A stretch of DNA of 64,000 bases from Mycolicibacter hiberniae (GCF_010729485.1 NZ_AP022609.1:1612001-1676000), one strand, 5' to 3'. Shown: positions 9,540-17,956, counted from the first letter of the stretch. The notes: generated by a model from the letters alone, not told the origin. Translations and numbers: made by a program.

Positions 9540-9749
9540 TTATGCGATGCTGCTGAAAATAGCCGCAACCAACCCGCCCAGGATGAGTATCCCAACCATC
9601 ACCGCGGCGTAGATCGTGCGGCGTCGTCGGTGTCGGCGGGCGCTGTCGATCGCCACCGCGATGCTGACGAGCATCAACGCTGCATAGACCGACAGTCCCA
9701 CTGTCAGCGTCGCGGCTTCTGCGGCGCTGGCCAGAGTCACTTCGTGCAT
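9540..9749 (-). CDS. Small two-helix membrane protein
   Basis: Frame of 69 aa with two hydrophobic segments (about residues 14-34 and 47-66) separated by the basic loop RRHRRRR, giving a hairpin in the membrane. No family is recognised and the ribosome site is weak. The clean hydrophobic-basic-hydrophobic pattern supports a real gene. It lies between the MOSC and YaeQ genes on the same strand. Confidence 0.5.
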   Translation of the reverse strand: MHEVTLASAAEAATLTVGLSVYAALMLVSIAVAIDSARRHRRRRTIYAAVMVGILILGGLVAAIFSSIA

Positions 9750-9848
9750 GCGGTGAGCCTACGGGGGACACCGAATCCACTCACCGTTGGTCAGGTCGAA
9801 AGGATCACAGCCCGGGAGGCGGAAGGCCTTCTGCGTGCGTGCCGCCGT

Positions 9849-10400
9849 TCACTCCAACGGCTCGGGGGTGAAGGTGACGTCGACACCGCCCACCGTCATC
9901 GTCACCTGGCCTTCCATCACCATCACCTGCGCCGAGACCCGTCGATCGACAGTCTGGGCCAGTTGCTGCACCTGTGCGTGCGGTATCTGCACCACGGAAA
10001 GGTTCGACAGCCCCGCCACTTTGGGTCCCACGGTGCGCCACCAGGTGGCCGCACCGGCGGCGAACGGGAAGAGCACCACCTGGTCGGCCTGGCCGGCCGC
10101 CTTGCCCAATGCACGTTCATCCGGCTGGCCAACAATGATCCATTCCAGAATCCGGCCCGTATAGTCGGCGAGCCGCAAGTCCGGTGCACCAGGGGCGGAC
10201 AGGCCCGCCCCGAACGCCAACTCACCGTCGACGTCGCTGAGCCGGTGCGCGCGCAGCCCAAACGCCAACAACCGAACCACCATCCGCTCATCAGTCTCAC
10301 TGGGATGACGGGCCACGGTCAGCGTGTGATCGGCGTAGTAACCGTGGTCGATATCGGAGACGCCAAGTTCGACTTTGAATACTGTTGCAGAAAGGGCCAC
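9849..10400 (-). CDS. YaeQ family protein
   Basis: Protein of 183 aa aligning end to end with E. coli YaeQ: MALSATVFKVEL start, LTVARHPSETDERM, then EWIIVGQPDERALGKA, VVLFPFA and NLSVVQIP. YaeQ has a PD-(D/E)XK nuclease-like fold, but its role is not established. The start is GTG at 10400. It reads away from the mazEF pair. Confidence 0.88.
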   Translation of the reverse strand: MALSATVFKVELGVSDIDHGYYADHTLTVARHPSETDERMVVRLLAFGLRAHRLSDVDGELAFGAGLSAPGAPDLRLADYTGRILEWIIVGQPDERALGKAAGQADQVVLFPFAAGAATWWRTVGPKVAGLSNLSVVQIPHAQVQQLAQTVDRRVSAQVMVMEGQVTMTVGGVDVTFTPEPLE

Positions 10401-10603
10401 GCCCTAGTGTCCACCCAGCTGGGGGACCCCGAGCAGCGAGGGCGCTTCGAGTGGTCACGCCGGCCAACGGCAGAACAGCCTCAAGAGCTTCATGATGAGG
10501 GCCATCTTCAGGTTGGCCAGGCGCGCCGTCGAGCGACAGCCGTAGCGGGGATATTTGTTTGCTGGCCCGTCAGCTCCTGCTCATCCTGCTGCTCAAATCC
10601 AAC

Positions 10604-10617
10604 GTTACATGTAACAT
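10604..10617 (+). promoter_or_regulatory. Palindrome overlapping the -10 box of the mazEF-type operon
   Basis: GTTACATGTAAC (10604-10615) is a perfect 12-bp palindrome. It overlaps a TAACAT -10 box (10612-10617) that sits 6 nt before the antitoxin ATG. Antitoxins of this type usually repress their own operon, so this is the likely operator, and the mRNA is probably leaderless (inference). Confidence 0.6.
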
Positions 10618-10623
10618 CGTGGC

Positions 10624-10830
10624 ATGGCCGTGAGGGAGAGGGTCGGCGAGTACCGACGGCGGATGCGGGAGCGGGGCCTCCGGCCGCTGCAGGTCTGGGT
10701 GCCTGATGTTCGGACGGAGACGTTTGCGGCCGAGGCGCATCGCCAGGCTTCGTTGCTCGCACGGGCGGACGAGGCCGGCGACGACCAAGATTTCATTGAG
10801 GGCGTGTCTGCGCCATGGGATGAGGAGTGA
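10624..10830 (+). CDS. MazE-like antitoxin (DUF3018 type)
   Basis: Antitoxin of 68 aa with the [27 protein letters not shown] core typical of DUF3018 MazE-like antitoxins, followed by an acidic tail (DEAGDDQDF...PWDEE) that would wrap the toxin. It would bind operator DNA with its N-terminal part and neutralise the downstream toxin. Its stop overlaps the toxin start (GTGA). Confidence 0.85.
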   Translation: MAVRERVGEYRRRMRERGLRPLQVWVPDVRTETFAAEAHRQASLLARADEAGDDQDFIEGVSAPWDEE

Positions 10831-11159
10831 ACCGAGGGGAGATCTGGACCGTGGCGGGTGGCGTCTATGCCGCGAAGCCGCGTCCCGCGGTGATCATCCA
10901 AGACGACCTGTTCGACGGTACGAGTTCAGTGACTGTCGCTCCGATGACCAGCGCGCTGTTGGATGCGCCGCTGATGCGTATTCGGATAGCCGGCGGCGGC
11001 GACCGGCTATCCGGACTGGACCACGACAGCGACGTGATGGTCGATAAGCTCACAACCGTCAGAAGGTCGAGCGTTCATTCCCGACTGGGTCGGTTGACAG
11101 CGGAGCAAGTCGTCGAGGTCGAGCGAGCGATGATGGCATTCCTTGGCCTTGCCCGATAG
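10827..11159 (+). CDS. MazF/PemK-family toxin (endoribonuclease)
   Basis: Toxin of 110 aa with the MazF/PemK fold: [11 protein letters not shown] start, [18 protein letters not shown], and [20 protein letters not shown] before a C-terminal helix. Family members cut RNA in a sequence-specific way and halt growth when the antitoxin is lost. The GTG start overlaps the antitoxin stop by 4 nt, giving translational coupling. The conserved basic and Thr residues around PAVI and DKLTTV are present, so it is probably active. Confidence 0.87.
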   Translation: MNRGEIWTVAGGVYAAKPRPAVIIQDDLFDGTSSVTVAPMTSALLDAPLMRIRIAGGGDRLSGLDHDSDVMVDKLTTVRRSSVHSRLGRLTAEQVVEVERAMMAFLGLAR

Positions 11160-11498
11160 ATGAGAACCGTTGAGTGGCAGGTGAAAACGCAGTACTTTAA
11201 CTGACATAATGTACGTTATCGGCGTTACGGCCTAATGTGAGTTGCATCAGATGCAAGGACTCACTGTCGGCTTCGGGGCATGTTGGTTGGCAGTAATACT
11301 GCACGGACATTCCGGTGCCCTCTGATTTCGTGTCGGCTGCCTTGCCTCCGATGCGGAGTGTGAGTCGGCGCTGCGTCGCCGGTTCATCCAAACTCCGGAT
11401 GTTCTGGCAGTATCGGCGCCCGGCTGGGAATTTTGGTTTGACCGACAATTGCCAGGCCTCGGCCGCGCTCCCAGCGCACGAATGAATGGCCCCTTACG
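11160..11498. other. Gene-poor spacer between mazF and the acetoin island
   Basis: No supported gene. It contains an imperfect AT-rich palindrome (11206-11219, ATAATGTACGTTAT) and a bulged hairpin (11237-11264). Minus-strand frames of up to 83 codons exist but have TTG starts and no recognisable family. Confidence 0.5.
11237..11264. repeat. Bulged inverted repeat downstream of mazF
   Basis: GTGAGT-TGCATC, a single A, then GATGCA, a 3-nt AGG bulge, and ACTCAC. This gives a 12-bp stem about 80 nt after the toxin stop. It could end or stabilise the mazEF transcript, but no T-run follows. Confidence 0.5.
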
Positions 11499-11531
11499 CC
11501 GATCATTACGTCACAGTGACGTAATGATCGG
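11499..11531. repeat. 33-bp near-perfect palindrome (16-bp arms, 1-nt centre)
   Basis: Left arm CCGATCATTACGTCAC, a central A, and the exact reverse complement. It sits 36 nt beyond the acetolactate decarboxylase stop. Its inner half-site ACGTCAC/GTGACGT recurs in a second palindrome at 14350-14361, on the other side of the same two genes. With no T-run it is not a classical terminator. Confidence 0.8.
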
Positions 11532-11567
11532 AAAGGCGGGGACGCTGACCTTGTCGCGCAGACCGCG

Positions 11568-12401
11568 TCACGAGCCCGGCGACGAGCCGCCGCCTTCGGC
11601 TTTGCGGATCTGCTGGTCCACCGCTGCACCCGCAGGCATCGGGGTGGTCAGGAATGCTCCGGACCGTGGAAAGCTGAGGTGCAATGCCGTGATGGTTTCG
11701 ATCTCGACGGCACCGGTCGTGAGGGTGAAGTCGAGGCAGTGACCGCCGAGGGTGTGATCCCGGTTGAGGAAGTGCAAATGGTAGCCGGCCACCGTGATCC
11801 CCTGCTCGTAGCTGGGGCTGAGATAGCCGGCTAATGTTCCCTCGATGTCGGTGAAGGTCGCTTCGGCCTGCCCTTGGGCGGCCTCGGCCAAACTCGGATA
11901 GGGCTTGACTTGTCGTGCGACCGTCCGTGTCCTGACGGTGCTGAAATGGCCGGTGATCTGGATGGCATAGGTCAGATTTGGGCTGGGAATATGTTCGGAG
12001 ACAAGACTGTCGAGCTGATGGTAGGTCATCGGTGTGTCCACCACAGATGTGCTCTGCGGCCTGAAATGCGTCACCGCGGCAAACGGCGTCTGCTCGGTGT
12101 CGGAGGCGACCCGGGCGCTGCCGTCAGATCGCAACTGGTAGCAGACTCCCCCGAGGATGATCATCTCACCGTCGAGGCTGTTGAAAGTCCCCAGTCCGAA
12201 ATCGCCGTGGGTGAGTAACTCGCCGACGGTGACCTCTCCGTCGTAGACGCCGCCCAGGAGCGCCTCCAGCGTTGAGTACTGGAACAACTCAGGGGAGAAA
12301 TCGGCGACGTGCGGTGTGCACGATGTCGTCGACGCTATGGGGAGGTGCTGGTGAAATTCCTTGGCTAGTCGCGCGATTCGACCCGGGGATTCGTCAGTCA
12401 T
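11568..12401 (-). CDS. alsD: Alpha-acetolactate decarboxylase
   Basis: Converts acetolactate to acetoin and CO2. The 277-aa protein carries the family's GDFGLGTFNSLDGEM segment (about residues 66-80) and the zinc-binding histidines in AGYHLHF and GGHCLDF (H208, H210, H221), with the same 1-x-3 ... 11 spacing as the Bacillus brevis enzyme. No signal peptide is visible, so it is intracellular. It starts 6 nt after the stop of the synthase gene and forms an operon with it. This pathway is not a standard part of mycobacterial genomes known to me. Confidence 0.93.
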   Translation of the reverse strand: MTDESPGRIARLAKEFHQHLPIASTTSCTPHVADFSPELFQYSTLEALLGGVYDGEVTVGELLTHGDFGLGTFNSLDGEMIILGGVCYQLRSDGSARVASDTEQTPFAAVTHFRPQSTSVVDTPMTYHQLDSLVSEHIPSPNLTYAIQITGHFSTVRTRTVARQVKPYPSLAEAAQGQAEATFTDIEGTLAGYLSPSYEQGITVAGYHLHFLNRDHTLGGHCLDFTLTTGAVEIETITALHLSFPRSGAFLTTPMPAGAAVDQQIRKAEGGGSSPGS

Positions 12402-12407
12402 AGTCCC

Positions 12408-14162
12408 TCAGTGGAACGCATCTTCATGGAGTTTCCGCCCCAGGTCTATGTTGTGGCTGTAGTCAACCGGCACGTCAATGATGCTGACGCCCGGCTCGGC
12501 CAGTGCGGCTTTGAGCGTGCTGACGAACTCCGCCATCGAGTTCACTCGGTAGCCGTGCGCCCCGAATGCGGCGGCGTAGCTGACGGTGTCATAGGAGCCG
12601 AGTTGAATCCCGGAGGTGCGTCCGTACCTCATCTCCTCTTGGAAAGCGACCATGTTATAGGTGTCGTCACGCAGAATGATGTGGGTCAGCGTCACCCCGA
12701 GCCGGTGCGCGGTTTCGAGTTCCTGAGCGGAGAAAAGGAATCCACCATCGCCGGAAACCGAAACGATTTGTGTGTTGGGCCGCACCAAGGCTGCCGCGAT
12801 GGCCCACGGAAGTGCGACGCCGAGGGTCTGTTGGCCGTTGGAGAACAGCAGATGCCTCGGTCGGTAACACCGGAAGTGCCTGGCCATGTAGATGTAGTTA
12901 GAGCCGACGTCGCACGCGACCGTAGCGTCGTCGTTGAGATGGTCCCGCAGCGCGAGCACGACGGCAGCTGGATTGAGACCCAGGCCGGATTCGCTTCTTG
13001 CTCTCGCTGTTTCATCGATAGCGGCAAGGTGTTCACGCTGTTCGGCGATGGCGCTGTTGGTCTCGGCATCGAGCCGCACGCCGGGCAGCAGCGACGCGAG
13101 TTCGCCTAGGGTCCCGGCGATATCGCCAAACAGTTCGATGGCCGGCTGATAATGGTTGTCGATCGAGGCGGGTACGGCGTCGATATGGATGATGGCCCGG
13201 GTCAGATCGGTGTTCCACAGCGCAGCGTCGTATTCGACCGGGTCATAACCTACGGTGACGATGACGTCTGCCCGCGCAAGCACGATGTCCCCGGGTTGGT
13301 TCCGGAACAGGCCGACCCGGCCCAGGTAGTGTTTCTCCAATTCGCGCGACACCACCCCGGCGCCCTGGAAAGTCTCGACGACCGGTAGGTCAGTGCCGGC
13401 AATGAGGCGGTGCAGTGCCGCGGTGACGTCCGGGTCGCTGCCGCGGTCCCCGACGAGCAGGACAGGTGAGCCTGCCTTCAAGATGGCCTCGGCGGCTCGC
13501 TTGATGTCAAGGGCCGGAGCGGATCCCATCCGGGGCACCGGCGGCATCGCCGTCAGTGCCGCCGACGTCGCCGCCGCGGCCACATCGGCGGGTAACACCA
13601 CCGCGGTGGCCCCGCGTGGATGGGTGGCAGCGAGCCGGAACGCGTTGGCAACCGTTTCGGGAACATCATCGGGCGCCGCAACCTCACCCACGAATTTGGT
13701 GACGGTGCCGAGTAACCCTGCAGCGTCCATGGATTGGTGTGTGTGCTTGAGCCGCTGGTCGCGAGAAACTGCACCACAGATCGCTACCAACGGATCCTGC
13801 TCGGTGGTAGCGGTGACGAGTCCCGTGGCCAAGTTGCTGGTGCCTGGCCCCGAGGTGACCAGAACTACGCCTGGCGTGCCCGTCAACCGACCGACCGCCG
13901 CTGCCATAAATGCGGCGTTCTGTTCGTGGCGGCAAACGACGAGTTCTGCAGAACCGTCGAGCAGCGCATCGAAAACGGCATCGATCTTGGCGCCGGGGAC
14001 ACCAAAGACGTACCGGACGCCGGCAAGATCGAGGGCTTCAACAACGCGCTGGGCCGAGCGAGCCGGCGTCATGTCTGCCAAGTGATCTCCTGCGCCTGGT
14101 AGTGAGGGCCCGCTTACCGGGAGGGCGGGGCGATGCCAGATATCGTGGGGTGCAGTCGTCAT
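12408..14162 (-). CDS. alsS: Catabolic acetolactate synthase (AlsS type)
   Basis: Thiamine-diphosphate enzyme that joins two pyruvates to acetolactate. The match to Bacillus AlsS is close: [35 protein letters not shown] (catalytic Glu), [24 protein letters not shown], and the ThDP/Mg motif [20 protein letters not shown]. It lacks the FAD dependence and the separate regulatory subunit of the biosynthetic IlvBN enzyme, and no ilvN is present. The frame opens with an ATG at 14162; an ATG at 14072 (from MTPARSAQR) fits the family N-terminus and has AGGAG farther upstream, so the true start is uncertain. It is paired with alsD for acetoin formation. Confidence 0.93.
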   Translation of the reverse strand: MTTAPHDIWHRPALPVSGPSLPGAGDHLADMTPARSAQRVVEALDLAGVRYVFGVPGAKIDAVFDALLDGSAELVVCRHEQNAAFMAAAVGRLTGTPGVVLVTSGPGTSNLATGLVTATTEQDPLVAICGAVSRDQRLKHTHQSMDAAGLLGTVTKFVGEVAAPDDVPETVANAFRLAATHPRGATAVVLPADVAAAATSAALTAMPPVPRMGSAPALDIKRAAEAILKAGSPVLLVGDRGSDPDVTAALHRLIAGTDLPVVETFQGAGVVSRELEKHYLGRVGLFRNQPGDIVLARADVIVTVGYDPVEYDAALWNTDLTRAIIHIDAVPASIDNHYQPAIELFGDIAGTLGELASLLPGVRLDAETNSAIAEQREHLAAIDETARARSESGLGLNPAAVVLALRDHLNDDATVACDVGSNYIYMARHFRCYRPRHLLFSNGQQTLGVALPWAIAAALVRPNTQIVSVSGDGGFLFSAQELETAHRLGVTLTHIILRDDTYNMVAFQEEMRYGRTSGIQLGSYDTVSYAAAFGAHGYRVNSMAEFVSTLKAALAEPGVSIIDVPVDYSHNIDLGRKLHEDAFH

Positions 14163-14470
14163 GAGAGTGCTGGACGGGTGCGGCGCCCGCCGAGGATGAG
14201 AACGTGAATCCGGGACTGAACCTGGGTCATTGCTGGTAGCGCATTCTGCAGCAGCTTTCGTTGTAGTTGATCGCGATCGTAGTGGTCTGCTTAACAGTTG
14301 GCGGGGGGATGGTCTCCCCCAATGCCGCGGCCGTTAAACACGATGTATACGTCACGTGACGAACAGCTCGGAATCAAGACCTTCGGCGAACCACCATCGT
14401 TGCCTATCAGCGATCGTCCGCCACTACTAAAGAGACTCGAGAATAAAAAGAGGGGTCTGCTGGACGGATA
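14163..14470. other. Upstream region of the als operon, no gene seen
   Basis: No coding signal. It contains a GGGGGA/TCCCCC hairpin (about 14304-14320), the 12-bp palindrome at 14350-14361 and AT-richer stretches around 14430-14450. It probably holds the als promoter. Confidence 0.45.
14350..14361. promoter_or_regulatory. Palindrome upstream of alsS (candidate operator)
   Basis: CGTCACGTGACG is a perfect 12-bp palindrome, 188 nt upstream of the 14162 start. It shares the ACGTCAC/GTGACG half-sites with the 33-bp palindrome at the other end of the als operon, which suggests one regulator binds both (inference). Confidence 0.45.
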
Positions 14471-14522
14471 GGTGACATCTGAGATCGATCGCCCTGGTTG
14501 GGCGCGCTGGAAGGATGTCACC
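14471..14522. repeat. 9-bp inverted repeat before the transposase remnant
   Basis: GGTGACATC (14471-14479) and GATGTCACC (14514-14522) are exact reverse complements; the second ends at the base before the OrfA-like ATG. This may be the leader hairpin of the former insertion sequence, of the kind that limits transposase expression by read-through. Confidence 0.6.
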
Positions 14523-14639
14523 ATGGCCAGGCCGTATCCGAGGGAGTTCCGCGAGGACGTCGTGAGGGTCGCTCGCAACCGTGAGGATGGTGTGACGATC
14601 GAGCCGATCGCCGGCGACTTCGGTGTCCAAGCCGCATAG
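14523..14639 (+). pseudogene. IS3-family transposase OrfA remnant
   Basis: The frame starts with ATG and reads MARPYPREFREDVVRVARNR, then VTIEPIAGDFGVQAA and a stop after 38 codons. This is the N-terminal helix-turn-helix of IS3-family OrfA proteins, broken just where the recognition helix should continue. No OrfB with a DDE catalytic core is nearby, so the element is dead. Confidence 0.75.
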
Positions 14640-14821
14640 CGACTGGACCACCAATCGGGTCAAGCGCGCTTGCGGCTCTCCGGCGAGGAGGGCCCCATAT
14701 CGTGTGCAGCCAGTAGCCTGGTGTGAGGACATGTGGCATGGCAACGGCCCAGCTGCGTTATCGCAACGGAGCGTCCCGGGGGTCGCCGCAGCCCAGGCAA
14801 TCGGGGTATGGAGGCAGACGC

Positions 14822-15328
14822 GTGGCTGCGACCGAGCACACCGCCGATGGCCGCTTCATCGTCGTCAACGGAAGGCGGTGGCGCGCCACCGATCCCTCCA
14901 TTCCCGAATCCCTGCGCCAGGAGTTGGTCAATGCGCTGATGGCTGCCCGCCGAGCGGTGCGGGACGCCGGTGCCAACGCGCGTCTCCGCGTTCACGACGC
15001 GAAGGTGGCGCTGGGCGAACGCGGCGAGCCGTGGTGGGACCAGCACAGTGTCGACGGGTTGAACTCCCGGATTGACGCAACGATCTGCACGCTGGTCCGG
15101 CACCGTGCGCCCGGCACCGCGTGTCCGAGCGACATCGCCCGCATCGTCGGCGGCGCAGGGAACTGGCGCGATCTCATGGAATCCGTTCGAGCCCGAGCGA
15201 AAGCACTTGCCGGTCGAGGTGTCATCGACATTCAGCAACGCGGGCACACTGTCGACCCGACGACCGCACGGGGCCCGATACGACTGGCGGCTGCGCAGAA
15301 CATCGACATGGCCAGGACGCAGAGCTGA
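14822..15328 (+). CDS. DUF3253 domain protein
   Basis: Protein of 168 aa. The N-terminal half has RFIVVNGRRWRATDPSIP and a helical segment with DAKVALGERGEPWWDQ. The C-terminal half is a DUF3253 winged-helix-like domain (RIDATICTLVRHRAPG ... SDIARIVGG ... GVIDIQQRGHTVD). Function is unknown. The GTG at 14822 is chosen because GGAGG ends 7 nt upstream; the frame is open to an ATG at 14723, but that extension looks non-coding. Confidence 0.8.
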   Translation: MAATEHTADGRFIVVNGRRWRATDPSIPESLRQELVNALMAARRAVRDAGANARLRVHDAKVALGERGEPWWDQHSVDGLNSRIDATICTLVRHRAPGTACPSDIARIVGGAGNWRDLMESVRARAKALAGRGVIDIQQRGHTVDPTTARGPIRLAAAQNIDMARTQS

Positions 15329-15441
15329 GCCCAGCCACCAGAAGCTGTGCGCCGGAGCGAACCGATGACGTTTGGGCCGCGGGGAAAGCGGGTACCCGCG
15401 ACTGTGTCGGCAGTCGGCGCGGGCGGAAAGGTCTTGGGTGA

Positions 15442-15918
15442 GTGAGCTTCACGAACAGCCGAGGGACGCGCGGCGCCACCCAACCCGCAAACACCATTCT
15501 CACGCGGGCCGTGAACAGGTTACTGGCGTGGCGCATCCGCAGGGGCGGCAGGCTGCTCGGCAACACCTACGGTTTGGTGTTGACCACGGTCGGTCGCAGA
15601 ACCGGAACCGCGCGCAGCACGCCGGTCAGTTACTTTCCCGACGGTGACGGACGCTGGTTGATTGTCGCTTCGGCCGCGGGCGCGGCGAAGAATCCGTCCT
15701 GGTTCTTCAACCTCGCGGCACACCCCGACAAGGTCCAGATCGAACTACCGGATCGGACGGTGGCAGTACATGCTGAACAACTGCACGGACATCAGCGCGA
15801 GGTGGCCTGGCAGCAGATCGCGTCGGCCTCGAAGCTGTTCAAGCGGTACGCGCAGAAGACTGACCGCGAACTGCCCGTCATTCTCCTGACGCAGCAACGC
15901 GCTGCGCAGGATTCCTGA
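15442..15918 (+). CDS. F420-dependent nitroreductase-like protein (DDN/FDOR-A family)
   Basis: Protein of 158 aa with the DDN-family pattern: TILTRAVNRLLAWR, GNTYGLVLTTVGRRTGTARSTPVSYF, IVASAAGAAKNPSWFFNLAAHPDKVQIEL. This family uses the deazaflavin F420H2 to reduce quinones or nitro compounds at the membrane. The GTG start has a GGAAAGG about 10 nt upstream. A hemerythrin gene follows after 44 nt, suggesting a redox or stress operon. Confidence 0.88.
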   Translation: MSFTNSRGTRGATQPANTILTRAVNRLLAWRIRRGGRLLGNTYGLVLTTVGRRTGTARSTPVSYFPDGDGRWLIVASAAGAAKNPSWFFNLAAHPDKVQIELPDRTVAVHAEQLHGHQREVAWQQIASASKLFKRYAQKTDRELPVILLTQQRAAQDS

Positions 15919-15962
15919 GCCAGCTCGAATCCCCTCAAATCCATCGGAGAGAAAGAGTTGCC

Positions 15963-16421
15963 ATGGCGGACAACATTTTCGAGGCACTGCGCGAGAGCCA
16001 CCAGCTGCAGCGGTCATTGTGCCGCAAACTGCTGCGATCTGCGCCGCACACCGAGGAGCGCATAGCGCTGTTCACCGAGCTTCGGGTGGAGCTGGCCGCG
16101 CACGCCGCGGCTGAGGAACGGTACCTCTATGCGCCTGTTCTCATGGCCGACGCCGGGTTGAATTCCTCACGGCACGCTCTGCACGAGCATCACGAGATCG
16201 ACGAGCTCATCGAAGAGCTGCAAGTCGTCGACAAGAGCCGCGCGGGGTGGCTGCATCGTGCTCGGAAGTTGTCCGAGCAGGTTCATCACCACCTGAGTGA
16301 GGAGGAGAAGAAGTTCTTCCAGGTCTCCGGATCGATCCTCTCCGACACCCAGAAGCAGCGACTCGCCGGCCAGTACCGCCGCGACTACGCCCGCATGCGC
16401 AAGGTGCTCAACGGCGGTTGA
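15963..16421 (+). CDS. Hemerythrin domain protein
   Basis: All-helical protein of 152 aa with the iron-ligand pattern of hemerythrin HHE domains: ESHQLQRSL (about residue 13), ELAAHAAAEERYLY (H and E, about 47-51), ALHEHHEIDELIEEL (about 77-81) and VHHHLSEEEKKFF (about 110). It would hold a di-iron centre that binds O2, NO or peroxide. GGAGAGAAAGAG precedes the ATG. Confidence 0.88.
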   Translation: MADNIFEALRESHQLQRSLCRKLLRSAPHTEERIALFTELRVELAAHAAAEERYLYAPVLMADAGLNSSRHALHEHHEIDELIEELQVVDKSRAGWLHRARKLSEQVHHHLSEEEKKFFQVSGSILSDTQKQRLAGQYRRDYARMRKVLNGG

Positions 16422-16449
16422 CCGCACCTGTGCGGAACTGTGTTGCGGG

Positions 16450-17184
16450 TCAGGCGCCGAACAGCGGCGGCAGGGCCAGCACCATGACCAAGCCCCACAC
16501 CAAATGAGTCAGAACCGGGGCCAGGATTCCGCCGGTCGCGCGTCTCTCGACGGCACAGATCGCCCCCAGCACCACCGCCGCGAAGCCCAGCGCCGGGTTG
16601 CCCGACGCTGAGGTCGTCATCGCGTAGAGCACCGTCGAAAACAGCAGTGGCCGAGCCTTTCCGAGCGCGCTGTAGAGCGCCCCGCGAAAGAACAGTTCCT
16701 CGGCCATTCCGTTGACCACGGTGATGGCCACCACCACCGTCAGGCGGCCGTGGTGTGCGTAGCTCAGCACGCGCCCAATGGGCTCTGCGATCACCTCGAT
16801 CTCGCGGGCCACCAACGCCCCGGCGATGAACACCGCCGCGACCACCCCGCCGACGCCGATGCCCATCAGGATCGGACGGTGTCGTCGCCCCGAGACACTG
16901 ACCCAGCCCAGGCGCAACGGCCCGGACACGACAGCGCCGCCGCCCCACACGACTGCCATCGCCGTGGTCAGCCAGTAAAAGCTCGGATCGCCGGGAACCC
17001 GGGTCAGGGACAACCCGAGAAGCGCTGCTCCCAGCACCAACACCAGAACCACGATTGCGCGGCGGCGGCGCTGTACGCCATGCGATTCGAACGGCTCACT
17101 CGCTGCGGGCGTAAGAGTTGAAATCAGCGATGCCAACACAGCGCTCGTTGTTCCGGGCCGGGGAACGTGCCGATCATCTGCCAA
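16450..17184 (-). CDS. CPBP-family intramembrane metalloprotease
   Basis: Multi-pass membrane protein of up to 244 aa. The CPBP (Abi) motifs are EELFFRGALYSAL (the EExxxR site, about residue 165) and LTHLVWGLVMV with a conserved His near the C-terminus. Relatives are Rce1-like proteases or immunity proteins. The start is uncertain: TTG at 17184, GTG at 17139, or a later site just before the basic QRRRRAIVVL membrane anchor. It is a single gene on the minus strand, next to the divergent AhpD-like gene. Confidence 0.82.
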   Translation of the reverse strand: MADDRHVPRPGTTSAVLASLISTLTPAASEPFESHGVQRRRRAIVVLVLVLGAALLGLSLTRVPGDPSFYWLTTAMAVVWGGGAVVSGPLRLGWVSVSGRRHRPILMGIGVGGVVAAVFIAGALVAREIEVIAEPIGRVLSYAHHGRLTVVVAITVVNGMAEELFFRGALYSALGKARPLLFSTVLYAMTTSASGNPALGFAAVVLGAICAVERRATGGILAPVLTHLVWGLVMVLALPPLFGA

Positions 17185-17339
17185 GGATATCCGGGTCGCC
17201 CCTGTTGACGATCCTCCGCCGCTGTCACCGAACAGAAGTGCGCAAAGTGGACAGCATCTGTGCGCTTGACGGCTGTCGTCGCGGGGGGAGGCCGCGTTTA
17301 ACTGAGAACAGCAACGCCTGATCGAAAAGAGGAGAATCT

Positions 17340-17954
17340 ATGGCGCCGCGGCTCAATCTCGTCCCCGATCTCGACAGCCTCTCCCCCGAGGCCAAGCAGG
17401 TGCTGGACGACTACATCGCCAAGACCGGGGGTGAGTACTTTCAGATCGCGCAGACGGTTGACCATCCGTTCCGGCAGAAGGGCACCGACGCCCACCACGA
17501 GTGGGTCAGTCAGTTCGTCCGGGTGCTGGGCCTGAGCCCCGGCCTGCTGAAGGCTTGGCTGGACAAGGACTGGTACATCGTCCGGGAGAGCCTGATCTCC
17601 AAGAAGGACCCACAACTGGCCGAGCTGGTCGGTCTGGTGGTGGCGTTCGCGTTGGAGTGCCCGTACTGCATCGCATGGCATTCGGCCGCATCGCGATTCG
17701 AGGGCGCCGAGGACAGTATCGTCGCAAAGGTCCATGCCTACGACGACAACCGGGACGCCTTCGACGAGCGTGTTCTGGCGGTGTTCGACTATTCCCGCAA
17801 GATCGCCCTGCATGCGTTCAAGGTCACCGATCAGGATGTCTACAACCTGCGCCGCTGGTACACCGACCCCGAGATCGCGGAACTGACCGAACTGGCCGCG
17901 CACATGTCAGCCCTGTCGAAGTTCTTCTCCGCCCTGGATGTGGAGATCTGGTAA
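17340..17954 (+). CDS. Carboxymuconolactone decarboxylase / AhpD-like protein
   Basis: Protein of 204 aa with an AhpD-type active site ECPYCIAWHSAA (CxxC plus His, about residue 103). The CxxC favours a thiol-redox role (alkylhydroperoxidase-like) over lactone decarboxylation. GAGGAG lies just upstream of the ATG. The next gene starts 2 nt after the stop, so the two form an operon. Confidence 0.85.
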   Translation: MAPRLNLVPDLDSLSPEAKQVLDDYIAKTGGEYFQIAQTVDHPFRQKGTDAHHEWVSQFVRVLGLSPGLLKAWLDKDWYIVRESLISKKDPQLAELVGLVVAFALECPYCIAWHSAASRFEGAEDSIVAKVHAYDDNRDAFDERVLAVFDYSRKIALHAFKVTDQDVYNLRRWYTDPEIAELTELAAHMSALSKFFSALDVEIW

Positions 17955-17956
17955 GC

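Noticed and set aside
9432..10706. Long plus-strand frame across the YaeQ gene
   Set aside because: YaeQ on the minus strand aligns end to end with a known family; the plus-strand frame is compositional noise.
11197..11448. 83-codon minus-strand frame with cysteines in the mazF-als spacer
   Set aside because: TTG start, no ribosome site and no recognised family; not enough to call a gene.
11499..11531. The 33-bp palindrome as an intrinsic terminator of the als operon
   Set aside because: Neither strand has a T-run after the stem, and the stem is AT-rich.
11160..14822. Whole als region as an intact transposon
   Set aside because: Only one short transposase fragment is present and no matching terminal repeats or target duplications were seen.
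17150..17166. GTTCC/GGAAC repeat near the CPBP gene start as an operator
   Set aside because: It lies inside the longest possible reading frame and has only 5-bp arms in GC-rich sequence.
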